Shown here piece after piece: positions 20,930-32,727 of a DNA stretch of 64,000 bases (position 1 is the stretch's first letter; every line of letters begins with the position of its first letter). The notes below the pieces were generated by a model. The model ran no database searches and had not been told where the DNA came from. It saw only the letters and a list, made by a program, of their open reading frames with translations. This stretch comes from Entoloma clypeatum (Eukaryota; Basidiomycota; Agaricomycetes; Agaricales; Entolomataceae): positions 620,001-684,000 of the forward strand of contig OY751492.1 in the NCBI GenBank assembly GCA_963565915.1, given 5' to 3'. Both the position numbers and the translations under genes were made by a program.

Positions 20930-21010
20930 CAGTCTGGCGTAATGGTCATGCTGTCTGCATCTTAGGCTTGATCACCTAGGGAAAGGTTGCCGGTTCGAAC
21001 CTGGCTGAAC
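20930..21010 (+). promoter_or_regulatory. Internal Pol III promoter (A and B boxes) of the tRNA-like head
   Basis: TGGCGTAATGG fits TRGCNNARYGG with one mismatch, and GGTTCGAACCT fits GGTTCGANNCC with one mismatch. The distance between them is 46 bases. Pairing of a complete cloverleaf was not checked, and I do not assign an amino acid. Confidence 0.6.
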
Positions 21011-21879
21011 TCAACACCTTGTAAGTCTACTGTGGGAACGTCTCCTAAGGTAGCATAAAGTTGAGGGTGCACGAAGTAGTCATGTGTCATTACCTAATAC
21101 ATCACATGATGGAACATGTTGCCACAACACCCCAAGTAGCCTCCACCCCATGGGGTGTATGGTGATGCCCATAAAGGGACCGAACAACTGGATAGGGGAT
21201 GATAAGAGGGGGAATCCATGGAAAAACAAACCGAATATGGGATATGCCCCCATCAGGTCACCCCCCCCCTGCATAAATTGAACCTCCATTGGGGTAACTC
21301 CCTTGTTAGAGGGGTTCCACTCTCGCTTGCAGGCCGCATCACTGGGGGGGCTCGTGGTGTATCCATGTGCTGGTTCCCTGGGTATGTACTAGGCTGAGAG
21401 GTGCTATGTAGGTCGTTAGTCATCTGCCTGTGGGCCCACATCACTGGGCTTTAACTCCCTGGGTATGTCAAAGGGTCTTAACAACTCCGGATCAGTGGCT
21501 TGTCCCTGAGTGATCCATCCGGTTGGGCGATGGCAAGACAGAGATCCTGGACAGTGTGGGGATCCGCACCAGATGGCATCAGCGAACCACCTGCCAGGGA
21601 ACGGGAAACTGGGGCAGACTTGGTCTTCGGGCCGAAACCTGCCGAGTGTAAAAGACTCCTCCAGCGGGCCGTAGCAGACAGGGACAGTCCCTCTGATCTG
21701 GCTCGAGAGCACTATATCCTCTGTCAGTTCTCCTGATGTAGTAATAAGTCAGGTGAGAATCTAAGTTGATTCCGGGGGTGGGGCTGTAAAAAGCCAGGGC
21801 AAAAACCCCATAATACCAGGCTCCTCCTGCAAGAGGGGGGCCTAAACTTCGGGCCTCGCAGTCTCTGACAACACTGAGA

Positions 21880-22970
21880 CCTTAGCAATAGGGCACGGGT
21901 TCTCTAACCTGGTCACTCTGCTAGGGGGTCTTTCCCAACTGGAAGAAATCCACATCTTCACCGACTCTGTTAACGCCATCCGGCGCGCCACAGACCCGGA
22001 CCTCCACTCTTCACAGGCAACTGCACTCGCTATCATCAGTAATCTGGTCCCTTGGTTTGAGAAACCAGGTCTGAAATCCAAGGTCTTCTTTCACCATGTC
22101 CATGATTGCTTGGACTATGGTTTCGAACCACATCGTGCAGTGCACGACTTCGCCTCCTTGATACACATTGAGTGCGGTGAGTCGGCCTCCAGATCCCTCA
22201 ATTTCAACATGAAACAATTCACGGATGACATGCTAGGAGACTGGAACAACCTGTATCAGTCCCCCAAGTATGTTGGCCGTCACTACCAGTTCCCAAGGTC
22301 GTGTGTCAGATGCCAAGACCACGCTTGGGCCAAAAGAATGAAACCGTCCCACCTCAAGGGCGGCACATGGCTTAAGGATGTGGGTCACTCCCAATCCCTC
22401 ACGGCTCAAATGGTTCGTGGCCTCACCAGTCACGCCCCAATTGGCCACTATAGACATAGGTTCAATATTGGCGACAAGATTGAACAATGTGACTGTGGTT
22501 CAGGGTCCGTCGAGGACTTCGCCCACATACTCTACAAATGTCTGCATCACCCCACCAGGCCCCCAGACATGCCCACCTTCTCGAGGAACACCCCCGCGTG
22601 GGACAACTTCGGGAAATTCATTATGGATAACCCAGGGGCCTTTGCCTTTTGGGATCGTCCAACGCCCAACACAACCGTTGGCGGTAGTCATGTGGTAGCG
22701 CGCTGGGTACAAAGGGGTGCAGCCCCCTCTGGCAAGCGAACACGATTGAAGGATAAGAACTGCACAGGCGCTTCTTTGGGGGACAGGGCGCAGACACCCC
22801 CCAGCGCCGCTAACGGCCAGCCTCACAAGGTTGGAGTGCTCTTGTATCATGCGGCTGAATATTCGGGTGCACATACTAACATGTTTGTTTATAACAGACT
22901 CCCCCGTCCTGGCGCAAGGACTTATCAGCTCGATGGAGCTTTGCGCCGCCTGTTCTTCTTGCACACGTAG
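21880..22970 (+). pseudogene. LINE ORF, C-terminal part (RNase H remnant and C-terminal domain)
   Basis: Upstream of the first ATG (22110) the frame reads EEIHIFTDSVNAIRRATDP and SQATALAIISNLVPWF. This is the RNase H pattern (FTDS, then a helix) of non-LTR retrotransposons. The frame goes on with MVRGLTSHAPIGHYRHRF, CDCGSGSVEDFAHILYKC (a C-x-C...H...C zinc-like motif common at the C-terminus of such ORFs) and NTPAWDNFGKFIMDNPGAF. It ends at TAG 22968-22970. Reverse transcriptase and endonuclease are absent. The protein alone cannot drive transposition, so the element would depend on a full LINE. Confidence 0.75.
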
Positions 22971-25673
22971 ATCCTCGGATCGATGTAGTTTACTCTATGT
23001 CAAGCGGACTGTACCCATAGTATACCGCTATATAAATTGCTGACCAAAAAAAAAAAAAAAAAAAAGGTCTACAATGACCAGAATCGCATCGGAGCCAGCG
23101 GATGGCGGAAGGGGTTCAATGAAATCCATGGAAATAGAATGCCAGGGACATTCAGGAATAGGGAGTTGTTTAAGCAGACCGTAGGGTTTATGACGTTGGG
23201 GTTTGGCGCGCATACAAGTGGTACATGACTTGCAATACTTTTTGACGAAGTCGCGCATTCCAGGCCAAGTGTATTCTTGTTGGATAAGACTAATAGTCTT
23301 ATTTGACCAGGGTGTCCAGCGAGGATATGGTCGTGCTTATTGCGGAGAATGCGGAGACGGAGGTCGGATGAGTCGGGAACGTAGATATGTCCATTGTGGA
23401 GTAGATAACCTGCTTCATTCACGATCCAGCGTGGATTAGGATTGTCGAGGAAAGAGGTGTAAATGGGATCGGTCGGAAGAGCAGAGAGGATGTCGGAGCG
23501 GAGCTGATCCGTATCCATGATGATTGTGGCATGGAGGATGGGCGTATATAACTCTGTTGCACGAAGTGAAGTGGTGAGCTGTTCTTGTGTGAAGATGGGT
23601 TTGAAGTTGCTTGGGTTGACGGACGAATAGTCGCTATTTCCCTCTTTAGGGTAGACGTCCCATTGTCTACTTAAAAGATCGGGCTTCGTACCTAAACGGC
23701 CAGGGCGGAAGCGGATGATGAGATTGAACTGGCAGAGGTATTCGGACCAACGAGCTTGTTGACGTGATAAAATCTTGGTAGTAGAAAAGTACTCAAGATT
23801 TTTGTGGTCCGTTATGACATCAATCGGAGCAGCGGAGCCTTCAAGGTAGTGACGCCAAACCTTGAATGCATCATGGATCGCTAATAGTTCTTTGTCGTGG
23901 GTGTCATAGTTTAACTCGGGAGGTGTAAAGGTGCGGGAGTGGAAAGCGACCGGATGGATTTTGTCGTCGGAGGTGTGGATGGAGAGGATCACACCCAAAG
24001 CGTAGTCGGAGGCATCGTTTTCGACGATAATAGGGCTGTCGGGAATCCAATGCATAAGAACAGGTGCCGTGGTAAAGGCTTTCTTCAAAGTTTTGAAAGA
24101 TTCGCGAGCGGAGTCGGAGAAATGCCATTGTGTGTCTTTGCAGGTGAGTCGAGTGAGCGGAACGGTGATTTCGGAGTAGTAAGGAATGAATCGTCGATAA
24201 AAATTGGCAAAACCTAAGAAAGACTGAATGTCTTTGACCTTCCTTGGTTCAGGCCAATCTTGAATAAATTTGACTTTCTTATCCGACATGCAGAGGCCTG
24301 TCAGAGAGAGGATAAAGCCAAGGTATTCAACAGTATCCGTAGAAAACTCGCATTTGTCTGCACGTGCATATAAGCCGTGTTGTCGGAGACATCGGAGGAC
24401 TTCGCGGACATGCTTCCGATGCTCGGAGGGAGAGTCGGAGTAGATGAGGATGTCGTCGAGATATATGGTAACATACTTATCGAGCAGGTCGTGGAAGATG
24501 TCGTTCATGATGCGTTGGAAAACGGCTGGGGAGTTGGTGAGTCCAAATAGCATGACAAGCCATTCAAAAGACCCGTAGCGCATGTGGAAGGTGGTTTTCC
24601 ATTCATCTCCTTCTGCTATGCGGACGAGGTGATAGGCGTGTCGGAGGTCGAGAGCCGTATAAACACTGGCTTTTCCAGCGGTCTGGAGAAGGTCGGATAT
24701 GAGCAGAAGCAGATATCGGTCCTTCTTTGAGATTTTGTTAAGACCACGGAAATTGATGCAAAGACGAAGGGAGCCATCCTTTTTACGAACGAAAAGGACG
24801 GGAGCACCGTGCGGAGAGGAAGAGGGTCGGATGAATCCAATGGTGAGGTGTTCGTCAATGAATTCACAGAGGGCATTGAGTTCGGTTTGTGAAAGGGAGT
24901 AGATCAGACCGAACGGAGGAGCGGAGCCCTCTTCAAGTTCGATCTTGAGGTCGTAGGGACGGTGGGGTGGAAGAGTGTCTGCTTTTCCTTTACTGAAGAC
25001 GTCAGCATAGTTGTGGTATTCTTCGGGTATGTTTGTCAAGTCAGGGGTGTCGGAAGCGGATGCGGAGCGAGCGGAAACGGAGGGAGTCGAAAGGTGAAGT
25101 CGAAAGGATTGTGTACCAGGCAATTTGCATGCCCTCATAAATGCGGCTGCATTAATGAGTGAAATCTGCGGAGGTACAATTGGAGGTTCCGGAGGAGGAA
25201 GTGTAGCTGTCCTACCTTGGAAGGAGGTCAACGTCGATGTCGGAAACGGCTCTTTTTGCATCTGTGGATGGAAAGTGATACTGCCCAATACCCAGTCAAT
25301 CATAGGATTGTGGCAGGTGAGCCAGTTGTATCCAAGAACCACGGAAGAAGCGGAGTCGAGTGGAGTAACATAAAAATCCTGTTCGAAAGATTCACCTGAA
25401 GGAAAACATATAGGTATTGTTACAACTTTAGTTCTAAAGGCGGAATAGCAGAGGTCGGAAGATCATAAGCGGAGGAAAAGTTAATGTCAATAAAACAGTG
25501 GGTAGATCCTGAATCAATAAGTGCTGGGACAGAATCTGAAGAGAAAAAAGAAGATGAGATATTGATACGTAAAGAGTTCAGATCGGAGAGAGCGGATGCG
25601 TTAAGTCAGATGGGAGCGGAGGCACAGAGAGAGTCAACGCAGTCCTCAGACCATGCTTCATGAGGACCACTGC

Positions 25674-25683
25674 CTATTTTTTT
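25674..25683 (-). promoter_or_regulatory. -1 frameshift site of element D (A7 then TAG)
   Basis: The minus strand reads GAG TCA AAA AAA TAG, so the heptamer A-AAA-AAA lies directly before the gag stop. The -1 frame is open across it and leads into pol. The same bases stand at 38361-38376 in element E. Confidence 0.7.
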
Positions 25684-26966
25684 GACTCGATCTCCTTACC
25701 TTTTTCCTTGGCTTGAGTGCCAACTTGGGCGGCTTTTCCTTTAGCCTTGGAAGCGGAGGAGGTGGACTTGGGACAGTCCTTGACAGCGTGTCCGACGCTA
25801 CCACAGAATAAGCAAAGGTTATTATTGAAACAATGTTTGCGTTCTTGATATGTCAGTTTGCCGTCTTTGCCTAATTTACTGGAGAGTTCGGGTTTCGGAG
25901 CGGATGTGGAAGCGGAAGCGGTAGCTGGAGCGGAGGGCTTAGTTGATGATGTTTGTGGAGTGGATTGGTTCGGAGCGGATTGTTTCTTGTCGGACTTGGG
26001 AGTGGGTTTATTGGTTCTGGATTTCTCTCATTGACGTTCCCAGTAGCGAGTGTCAATAGTATGAGCCGCGGATCATAGGTCTGGTAAAGACTTGATCTTG
26101 GGTTGTTGGGAGAGGATGTCCTTGATCCGATCCAGAAGTCCGACGTAGTAGCGGTGTCGGAGGGAGTTTTCATCCCAGTCAGTCTTGGTAGCAAGACATT
26201 GAAATTCAATGTTGTACTTCAATATCTTTTGATTTTCCTTCATCCGTAGGTTGTCCAACTGTTCTTCGGCTTCGCCCTGAGGGTCAATGGTACCAAACTC
26301 AGAGCGGAGAAGTCGGACGAACTCGGGGAAAGAACCCCGCCAATTGGGTTCATCATCGTCAAGAATGAAGGGTTCAAAAAATTTGAGTGCTGTGCCTCGG
26401 AAGTAAGACATGGCAAAGTTGACTTTGGAATGTTCTGAGTCAAAGTTGTCATTGTCGGAGAAGTAAAGTTTGCATTGTAAAATGAATGCGGAGAGTTTGC
26501 ACAGATCGGATCCATCAAAGGTATCCGGTTCGTTGGCATACGACTTTTTCTTCTTTGTATCTCGACATTTCAACTCTTTGGTCATGAGCAGAATGGCTTC
26601 AGCTAGATTGGGTTCCTGATCTGGATTGGAATCGGAGTCATCCAAATCTCCATGTAAACTGCCGTCGGAAGGAGGAGGAGATCCTCCTGGAGGTCCGCCG
26701 AATAAGCCAGAATTTAGAGGTGCAGAGGGTTCCGTTGGTGGGTTTAGTGGAGGACTGGCAGGAAGTGGTGGGAGCTGAGAGTCGGAAGAGCGCGGAGGAA
26801 CAGATGGTCCGGGGGTAGGAGCGGATGATGATGCTGTGGCTCCTCGATGGGTAATGGTTACATTGCATGTTCCTCGAAGAAAAGCAGAGTGTGGTGTGGA
26901 GGATGAACGTTCTGCTGCTGCACGAGCAGTCCTAGTTGTTCGAACTGTATTACAGGTTTGAGACAT
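25674..26966 (-). pseudogene. gag: Element D gag with two TGA stops
   Basis: The start MSQTCNTVRTTRTAR at 26966 lies 51 bases inside the LTR. A Pro/Ser-rich N-terminal region leads into EPDTFDGSDLCKLSAF, LYFSDNDNF, AMSYFRGTALKFFEP and EFGTIDPQGEAEEQLDNL, the capsid of this class. TGA interrupts after SLPDL and again after RYWERQ, both where element E or the expected sequence has arginine. Beyond them come a basic linker and one zinc knuckle CLFCGSVGHAVKDC. The frame ends in an A7 run and TAG (25674-25676), the frameshift site. Capsid and RNA packaging role inferred from the family. Confidence 0.85.
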
Positions 26967-27004
26967 GTGGGTAGAGGTTGTTGGGTAAATCAAAGAATGG
27001 TGGT

Positions 27005-27015
27005 AGTTCAAATAT
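27005..27015 (-). promoter_or_regulatory. Primer-binding site of element D, self-priming type
   Basis: On the minus strand ATATTTGAACT starts two bases after the 5' LTR. It pairs perfectly with AGTTCAAATAT (forward 27273-27283), about 32 bases below the TATAAATA box (forward 27309-27316). Confidence 0.75.
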
Positions 27016-27017
27016 AC

Positions 27018-27561
27018 TGTCACGTAGTGTGTTTCTCAACGTCGGAAAATGTCGGACGAGTCGGAGCGGAGTAGCGGAGGAGCGGAATGCAGTAAGTGCG
27101 ATGTTGGCAGAAAGGACCTGGCTTCAACTTGTGTGTTGCGCCCCGCTCTTTGACGTGGTCCTCGATTTCAGATTGGCGGATGAGCGGATGAGCGGATGAG
27201 TGGATGAGCAGAGGTGACAGAGAGAATGCTCAAAGGCAAGTAGAGACAGATACGAATGAGGTATAACATATGATATTTGAACTGAGGTTCTACGACAGGT
27301 TTGTACACTATTTATAGTAGACTAGAATGATCAGCATTACTATAAGTGATGTGCAGATATCGGAGTTGACCATCGGAACATTCGGAGTACAGAGAGTAGC
27401 AAATGAAAAGTGAACAACATATGTCTACTTGTAAGCATGGTTGAGATGTTACGTAGTAGAAGTATATTCAATATAAATAGAATGTTGTTGGAGCGGATGT
27501 CGGAGCGGATGAATCGTCGGAGTCGTCGGATAAGTCGGATGTGAATCATATGGTTATGACA
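27018..27561 (-). repeat. 5' LTR of element D
   Basis: It is 544 bp with TGTCA/TGACA ends and closely similar to 18216-18774. It carries TATAAATA and the self-priming donor segment. CGGAG words are frequent. Small differences in the GATGAGCG run explain the length difference. Confidence 0.95.
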
Positions 27562-27566
27562 GGCCC

Positions 27567-30500
27567 AATCCATCGTTCGGCAAGTTTCTTTAACGGTCGG
27601 TTCAATTTTAGGTCTTTTGTTGATAACCAGACTTTGTCGCCAACTTTGTAGATTGGTGCGTCACTTCTTTTCAAGTTCGCATACTGTTCCATCTCCTCTC
27701 TTGCTTTTACTAATGCCACCTCCGCTTTCTCATGGATTTTCTTCATTCGCTCTGCGAATTCTTTGGCCGGTTCTGATCTTTCTGCCCTCCGAGGTTCTAC
27801 ACCCATTCTAGGGTTAAATCCATAATTTACATAGAATGGCAAAAACTGAGTTGCCGTGTGAATTTTATTATTATAGGCAAACTCCGCGGTTGCCATCCAT
27901 TCAGGCCAATCTGTTTGCCGATGGGAGATAAAGGATCTTAGATATTGTTCCAACTCCTGGTTGATGTGTTCCGTCTGTCTGTCTGTCTGTGGATGATATG
28001 CCGTTGATAATTTAGTTGTAATCCCCAATTTTTTATTTAGTTCCTTCATAAATATTGCCGCAAATTGTGGTCCGTGATCTGACATTAATGATTCTGGGAG
28101 TCCATGAAGTTTCCAGACTTCATCCCGATATAGTTTAGCTAATCCTTCTGCTGAGACTTCATCGCGTGTTTTGATAAAGTGTGATTGCTTTGTCGATCTG
28201 CAAGCCACAACTAATACTGCGTTGTACCCCTGAGCTTCTGGAAGTCCTACAATAAAATCTGCTGTAACATGTTTCCATGGTCCTGCATGTTCTGTGTTTG
28301 CTTTTAATTTACCGGCTAGCGGTTGAGGCACGTTTTTTGATCGTTGACATCTGTCGCAGCCCTCAATGTATGCTTTGACCATGTTTGTAATACTAGGCCA
28401 CCAATAATTATGTGTAACCAATTCCAGGGTCTTCCACTGCCCTGGGTGTCCTGCAACTGGGTTGTCATGGTGTAATTTAATTATTTCCTCCCTGAGTTCC
28501 TGACTCTTTGGAACGTAAACTTTCCCTCTGTGTAACCAGAGTCCCTGCTCCTCATGCCATTTGTCTGCGCATAATGTTTTGGTATTGGTTTTCTTTAGTT
28601 CTTCCACTGCTTTCAACACCTGCTTGTCAAATTCCTTGGCATCCCTGATGTGTTTTAGTAATTTACTTTCTTCCCCATCAATAAGTATGTGTCCCTGATC
28701 CATTGCTCATAAATGGAAGTATTCTGGTTTCAATAATGTTACATCCTCATTGTCATTTTCCACCCCCTTTCTATGATCGACTCTTCTTGAAAGAGTGTCT
28801 GCCTTTCCCATTGATGTGCCAGCCTTGTGTATTAATTTAAAGTTGAAACGTGTTAGATACAACACCCAGTGTGCTTGTCTGCGATTAAGCTTTCGTCCCT
28901 GCATGAAGTACTCGAGGTTTTTATGATCGGTCCAGATTTCGACCTCATGTTTGGCTCCTTCAAGGTGGTGTCTCCATGCTTCCAGCGCTCAAATTATGCC
29001 CAGCATTTCCTTATCGTGTACGTCGTAATTTTGTTCTACGTCATTTAATCCTTTAGATAGAAAGGCACATTGCCTCCATTTCTCATCCTCACATTCCATA
29101 GATAGAATCGCTCCCGTGGCAAAGTCCGATGCGTCTGATTCTACTCTTAACTTCCGATCTGGATCGGGAGATACCAATATGGGTGCTTCCGTAAATAATT
29201 TCTTTAGCACGTCAAATGCTTCCTCCTGTTCCGTACTCCATTTCCATACCATGTCCTTCCTTGTTAACTTATGTAATGGTCCAGCCACTTTAGAGAAATT
29301 CTTGATGAATTTCCGATAGAAGTTGGCGAGTCCAAGGAATGATTGTACTTCCTTGACCTTAGTCGGTGTCGGCCATTGTTTGATGGCGTCTACTTTTGAA
29401 GGGTCCATCTGAATTTTGTCTTTCCCAATAATTAATCCCAAGAACTCTATTTCGTCTCTATCAAAGAAACATTTTTCTGGTTTCAAGAATAAATTGTTTT
29501 CTCATAATATTTTCAAAACTTCCTCCACTATGGTGTCGTGTCCTTCCTTTCCTTCTGTTGCTACTAATATATCATCAATATAAACAACCATGTATCCCTG
29601 GTCGATAAAGTCCCTAAAGATATCATTCATCATGGTCTGGAACGTGCTTGGGGAATTGTTCAATCCAAAAAACATGACTGTCGGTTCAAAGGCTCCATCA
29701 GGGGTCGTAAATGCCGCTTTCCACTCGTCTCCCTCCTTGATGCGCACATTGTTGTAGCCCCATCTGAGATCCATCTTGGTGAACCTTTTCTTCCCTTTTA
29801 ACTTATCAATCAACTCCGGAATCAACAGGAGTGGATAATTAATGTGGACGGTCCAGCTGTTAATATGTCGGTAGTCCTGTACCATTCGTTTCTTTCCATC
29901 CTTTTTGGGTATAAAAAATACTGGTGAAGTTTGTGGTGACTTGGTAGGTCGAATATATCCTTTGCGTAATTGATCATCCACAAATTTGGATACTTCTTTC
30001 CTTTCATCCGGTGACAAGGGGTAGACTTTGGCCTTCTTTGGTACGAAATCCGGTTTTAAGTCCATAGCGTGATCCCATGGTTTCCTGACTGGTAACCTCT
30101 CCAATGCTTTCTTTGCAAAGACTGATAGATATTTGTGATATTTTCGGGGGACAGCCTGTTCTGCCAGTATTTCATCTGAGGGTTCTCCCTTAGCTGCCCT
30201 GAGCATGTGGATTACCTCTTCCTCCACTTCTTCTTCATTTCTTTCTACTACCTCTTCAATTCTTCCACCCCATCTGGTTCTTGCAGTTTTATTTAAATAA
30301 TGTGTTTGACGCATGCCGCATTCTTCTGGACATCTTGATAGTTTAATTTCCGCTTTTTTCCAATTGATTTCTGGATTATGGTGTTTAAGCCAAGTGTGTC
30401 CAACAATAATTTTAGCTTTTCCTAGGTTGCATGCTTCAAACACTGCTATTTCCATGTGTCCTTTATACCGCATGGCCATGACTGCTTCATGCGTGATCGA

Positions 30501-30914
30501 ACCTCCTTGGTTAAGCGTGCCATCAATGTTGTAGACTCGAATGGGGAAAGGTAGTTCCCTTAATTTAATATTGTTCCTTTTGGTGAAGTCCAGATCAATG
30601 AACATCCCTGTTGCCCCTGAGTCTAATAATGCATCAACATCAAAGGTGCGTTTGTCCTGCAATGTTTCCAGGGTGATTTTCATCATAAGCTCCTTTTCCA
30701 AAGAAGCGGATTGAATAAAAGATGGTTCCCCCATAGAGTCTGTTTGCCTAGTTAAATTATCTGATTCTTCGCAACAGGGAATTAAGCATTCATCCGTAAG
30801 GGCCGAACCAAGCCTCGTTTCTGAGGACTCCCCAATGATATAATTTACAAGTGTATCTAAGTCCGAATCATCTGTGCGATTTTTTTGAGTTTTTACCTTT
30901 TTGGGTTTGTCCAA
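27567..30914 (-). pseudogene. pol: Element C pol: protease to integrase, with three TGA stops
   Basis: Protease shows DALLDSGATGMFID, then IVGHTWLKHHNPEINW. RT follows with KVYPLSPDERKEV, KKDGKKRMVQDYRHIN, FTKMDLRWGYNNVRIKEGD and the box YIDD (near 29580). TGA cuts the frame after EVLKIL (29499-29501). After it come KPEKCFF, FLGLANFYRKFIKNFS, VESDASDFATGAILS and the second TGA near 28988. RNase H ends with [10 protein letters not shown], then HKAGTSMGKADTLSRR and the third TGA near 28705. Integrase is complete up to the D insertion: [39 protein letters not shown] and HPQTDRQTEHINQ (D, D, E present). The chain stops at KLAERWIGP, where element D entered. Confidence 0.93.
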
Positions 30915-31043
30915 TAGTATTTTATTGTATGTACATAACTGCTGTATCTGTAAGTTTCTGAAACCATGATTTTACAGTGTCTTTATGTATATAAGAGTCT
31001 ATAGGCAATTGTTCATAACGATTTGTCAGAGCCAGCGGGGGAA

Positions 31044-32136
31044 TTACTGGTTGACATTTACAAAACCCTGCTGCCCTGCAGCTTGTCTGTTGGGATTCAG
31101 CGCCGGCGCGCTATTCACACCTATTTGTCCATTTGTGGCTTGATGTGCTTGACGCCTTGCCATTATCTGTCTCAGAATTTCTTCCTCCTCGTGCTTATTA
31201 ATTTGTTTGATCATTGCTGCTTGTACCCTGCACTGCGGCTGCCTGCAATCTTGGGCAAAATGCCCCTGTCCACCACAGTTATAGCAGTTACCAGGAGCTC
31301 ATCGCTGGTTCCTGTCGATGTTCATCGCATTCAGATCCCGTCGTTGTTGCTGCTGACTGTTTTGCTGGGGATGGTACCCCCCATTCTGTTGTTGCCCAAA
31401 GGGCCTTCCAAAATTATTCTGGCCTTGCGGCCGTGGTGTTTGCTGATTCTGAGGGTGATTTCCCCATTGGTTCCCTTGTCTTTGAGGTCCCTGCCTCATT
31501 CCTTGCCTCATGGCATAATTCTCTTCAGCCCTTCCAATGGCTGAGATTTCCTCGATGGTTTCCTGCATGGTGTCTGTCCTGATGTCTTCCTTGCTGAAAT
31601 AATTGTTGTATGATTGAGTCCCAGGCATTTCTCTCCAGTAATGAAATCCCATGATGATCCTCAATTTTCCCTTTGATCGCCAGTGTTCCAAACTGCGTGA
31701 TCCAATCGTCTGTCTTCATCTGGTTCTGTTTGAACCCCTCAATCTTTGCTCTGGCCCATTCCACTTTGGTGGTAGGGCGAAACCTTGTGGTAATCTCATA
31801 GATCAAGTTTCGATATGTTGGCCAATCATTTGATTCCATGCATTGGGTGAGTCGTGTCTCCCCATACGTTCCTGCAATCGGTCCATCTAATTGGGACCAG
31901 ACTGCGATACAGATTTCATCATTCCCATGTAACAGATCTCAATTTACTTGGATCCACGTGAGCATTTTTGCCCACCATCCCGAAAACAGGGGTTGGAATC
32001 CATTATATTTGCCAGGATCTGCAGCTATTTCAATTCTTTGGCCTGGTTGGTGCAGAGGAGGAGGTGGTGGTGCGATGGGGGGGTCGTGATGTTCAGGGAG
32101 TTCGGGGGCTTTGTCCTGAAAATCTTGGTTGTCCAT
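31044..32136 (-). pseudogene. gag: Element C gag with two TGA stops and a frameshift
   Basis: The start MDNQDFQDKAPELPEHHDPP is proline-rich. Capsid pieces follow: GKYNGFQPLFSGWW, WPTYRNLIYEITTRFRPTTK and DDWITQFGTLAIKG. A TGA follows WIQVN, a frameshift lies near 31650, and a second TGA follows IDRNQR (near 31299). After a glutamine/asparagine-rich stretch comes the zinc knuckle CYNCGGQGHFAQDC, then a tail to TAA at 31044-31046. The pol frame opens about 90 bases later. I see no clear frameshift site here. Confidence 0.82.
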
Positions 32137-32715
32137 GATGGTGTTCTGATGGGGGGGGGGGGTGTTTTTGTTTGAACAATAGTACCTTATATCAGGCGTG
32201 CAACCCTGTTCTGACGCTTAGGAAAAAAAAATCTGAAAGAAAAACCCAAAGAATGATCTGTCTACCCAGGCAGTCGGGATGCCTGAATGGAGAAAGATCT
32301 GGGAAAGATAAAGTCCACGCGGTCAATACCCCTACGCGTGCTGGACTGGTCGAATTGAGCTGTCAAGGAGTCGGGGCCTGGAACACCTGTTGCAAACTAG
32401 ATGTGTACGGTCTTCTCTTCCAAACCATCACACACACCAGCAACTTCCCCAAAGGTTAGATGCATCAGCCTTTGGTCACCTCGACACGGGACGGGCTCAA
32501 CATTTCCCTATGTGTCTCGAACAGCAACACTAGTTATAGTGGGTGCACCGAGTGTTTCTCTTCTTATCCCTGAAGTCCGGGAGGTCTGCATATAGATGTG
32601 TACTTTTGATGAAAAAGCACGAAACGGCGAGGTTGAAATGGGTGGGTTTCGAAAAGTGAAGGTGCTTAACAGAAACTTGGAAAGGATTGTCGATGTTTGG
32701 GCGGGCGGTGATGAG

Positions 32716-32725
32716 AGCTTGTTCT
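32716..32725 (-). promoter_or_regulatory. Primer-binding site of element C, self-priming type
   Basis: On the minus strand AGAACAAGCT begins two bases after the LTR and pairs perfectly with AGCTTGTTCT (forward 32846-32855), which lies 33 bases below the TATATAAG box. Confidence 0.7.
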
Positions 32726-32727
32726 TC

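Larger units (their letters stand above)
20926..23065 (+). mobile_element. tRNA-headed LINE-like retroelement in element D integrase
   Basis: The insert is flanked by the same 15 bases, ggtctacaatgacca (20911-20925 and 23066-23080), and ends in about 20 A (23046-23065), as made by target-primed reverse transcription. Its 5' end is tRNA-like: an A-box TGGCGTAATGG (20935-20945) and a B-box GGTTCGAACCT (20992-21002), spaced as in a tRNA with a long variable arm. About 850 bp without recognisable coding follow, then the RNase H end and C-terminal part of a LINE ORF. The A-box begins only nine bases from the target duplication, so the 5' end looks complete rather than truncated. A 3' piece of a relative is at 60153-60490. 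Confidence 0.85.
19895..25673 (-). pseudogene. pol: Element D pol: protease, RT, RNase H, integrase, chromodomain-like tail
   Basis: Protease (LIDSGSTHCFID, near 25500) has frame breaks. From 25342 an open frame gives VVLGYNWLTCHNP (position 1 region), RT with FRGLNKISKKDRYLLLL and the box YLDD, then [16 protein letters not shown]. RNase H follows with VENDASDYALGVILS and HDKELLAIHDAFKVWRHYL, then HDHILAGHPGQ and a frameshift in the H2C2 finger. The LINE-like element splits the core at 20926-23065, just after SMDFIEPLPPS and IVDRL. The rest has TSDRRPEF and GQTKHTNQ. The catalytic glutamate is lysine here (near 20690), where element E has GQTECTNQ. The tail (ETEYEIVEIVDSKID) is chromodomain-like. 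Clearly inactive. Confidence 0.92.
18216..27561 (-). mobile_element. Element D: Ty3/gypsy element nested in element C
   Basis: LTRs lie at 18216-18774 and 27018-27561, and the 5-mer ggccc flanks both (18211-18215 and 27562-27566). This proves insertion into the integrase gene of C. The minus-strand order is LTR, primer site, gag, -1 frameshift site, protease, RT, RNase H, integrase and chromodomain-like tail. A convergent accessory gene on the plus strand follows, then the purine tract and LTR. A LINE-like element sits in integrase. Its nearest relative in the window is element E. Confidence 0.95.

Noticed and set aside
20935..21002. A genuine tRNA gene
   Set aside because: The boxes are tRNA-like, but the sequence lies exactly at the 5' end of an insertion with target duplication and poly(A). 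It is a retroelement head, and no full cloverleaf was confirmed.
21500..21736. ORF of 78 codons as part of the LINE protein
   Set aside because: Not in line with the RNase H frame, and no LINE motif is seen; probably non-coding body of the chimeric element.
18216..27561. Elements D and C as one element with two sets of genes
   Set aside because: Exact target duplications (ggccc and ccatc) and continuity of the C integrase across the gap prove nesting.
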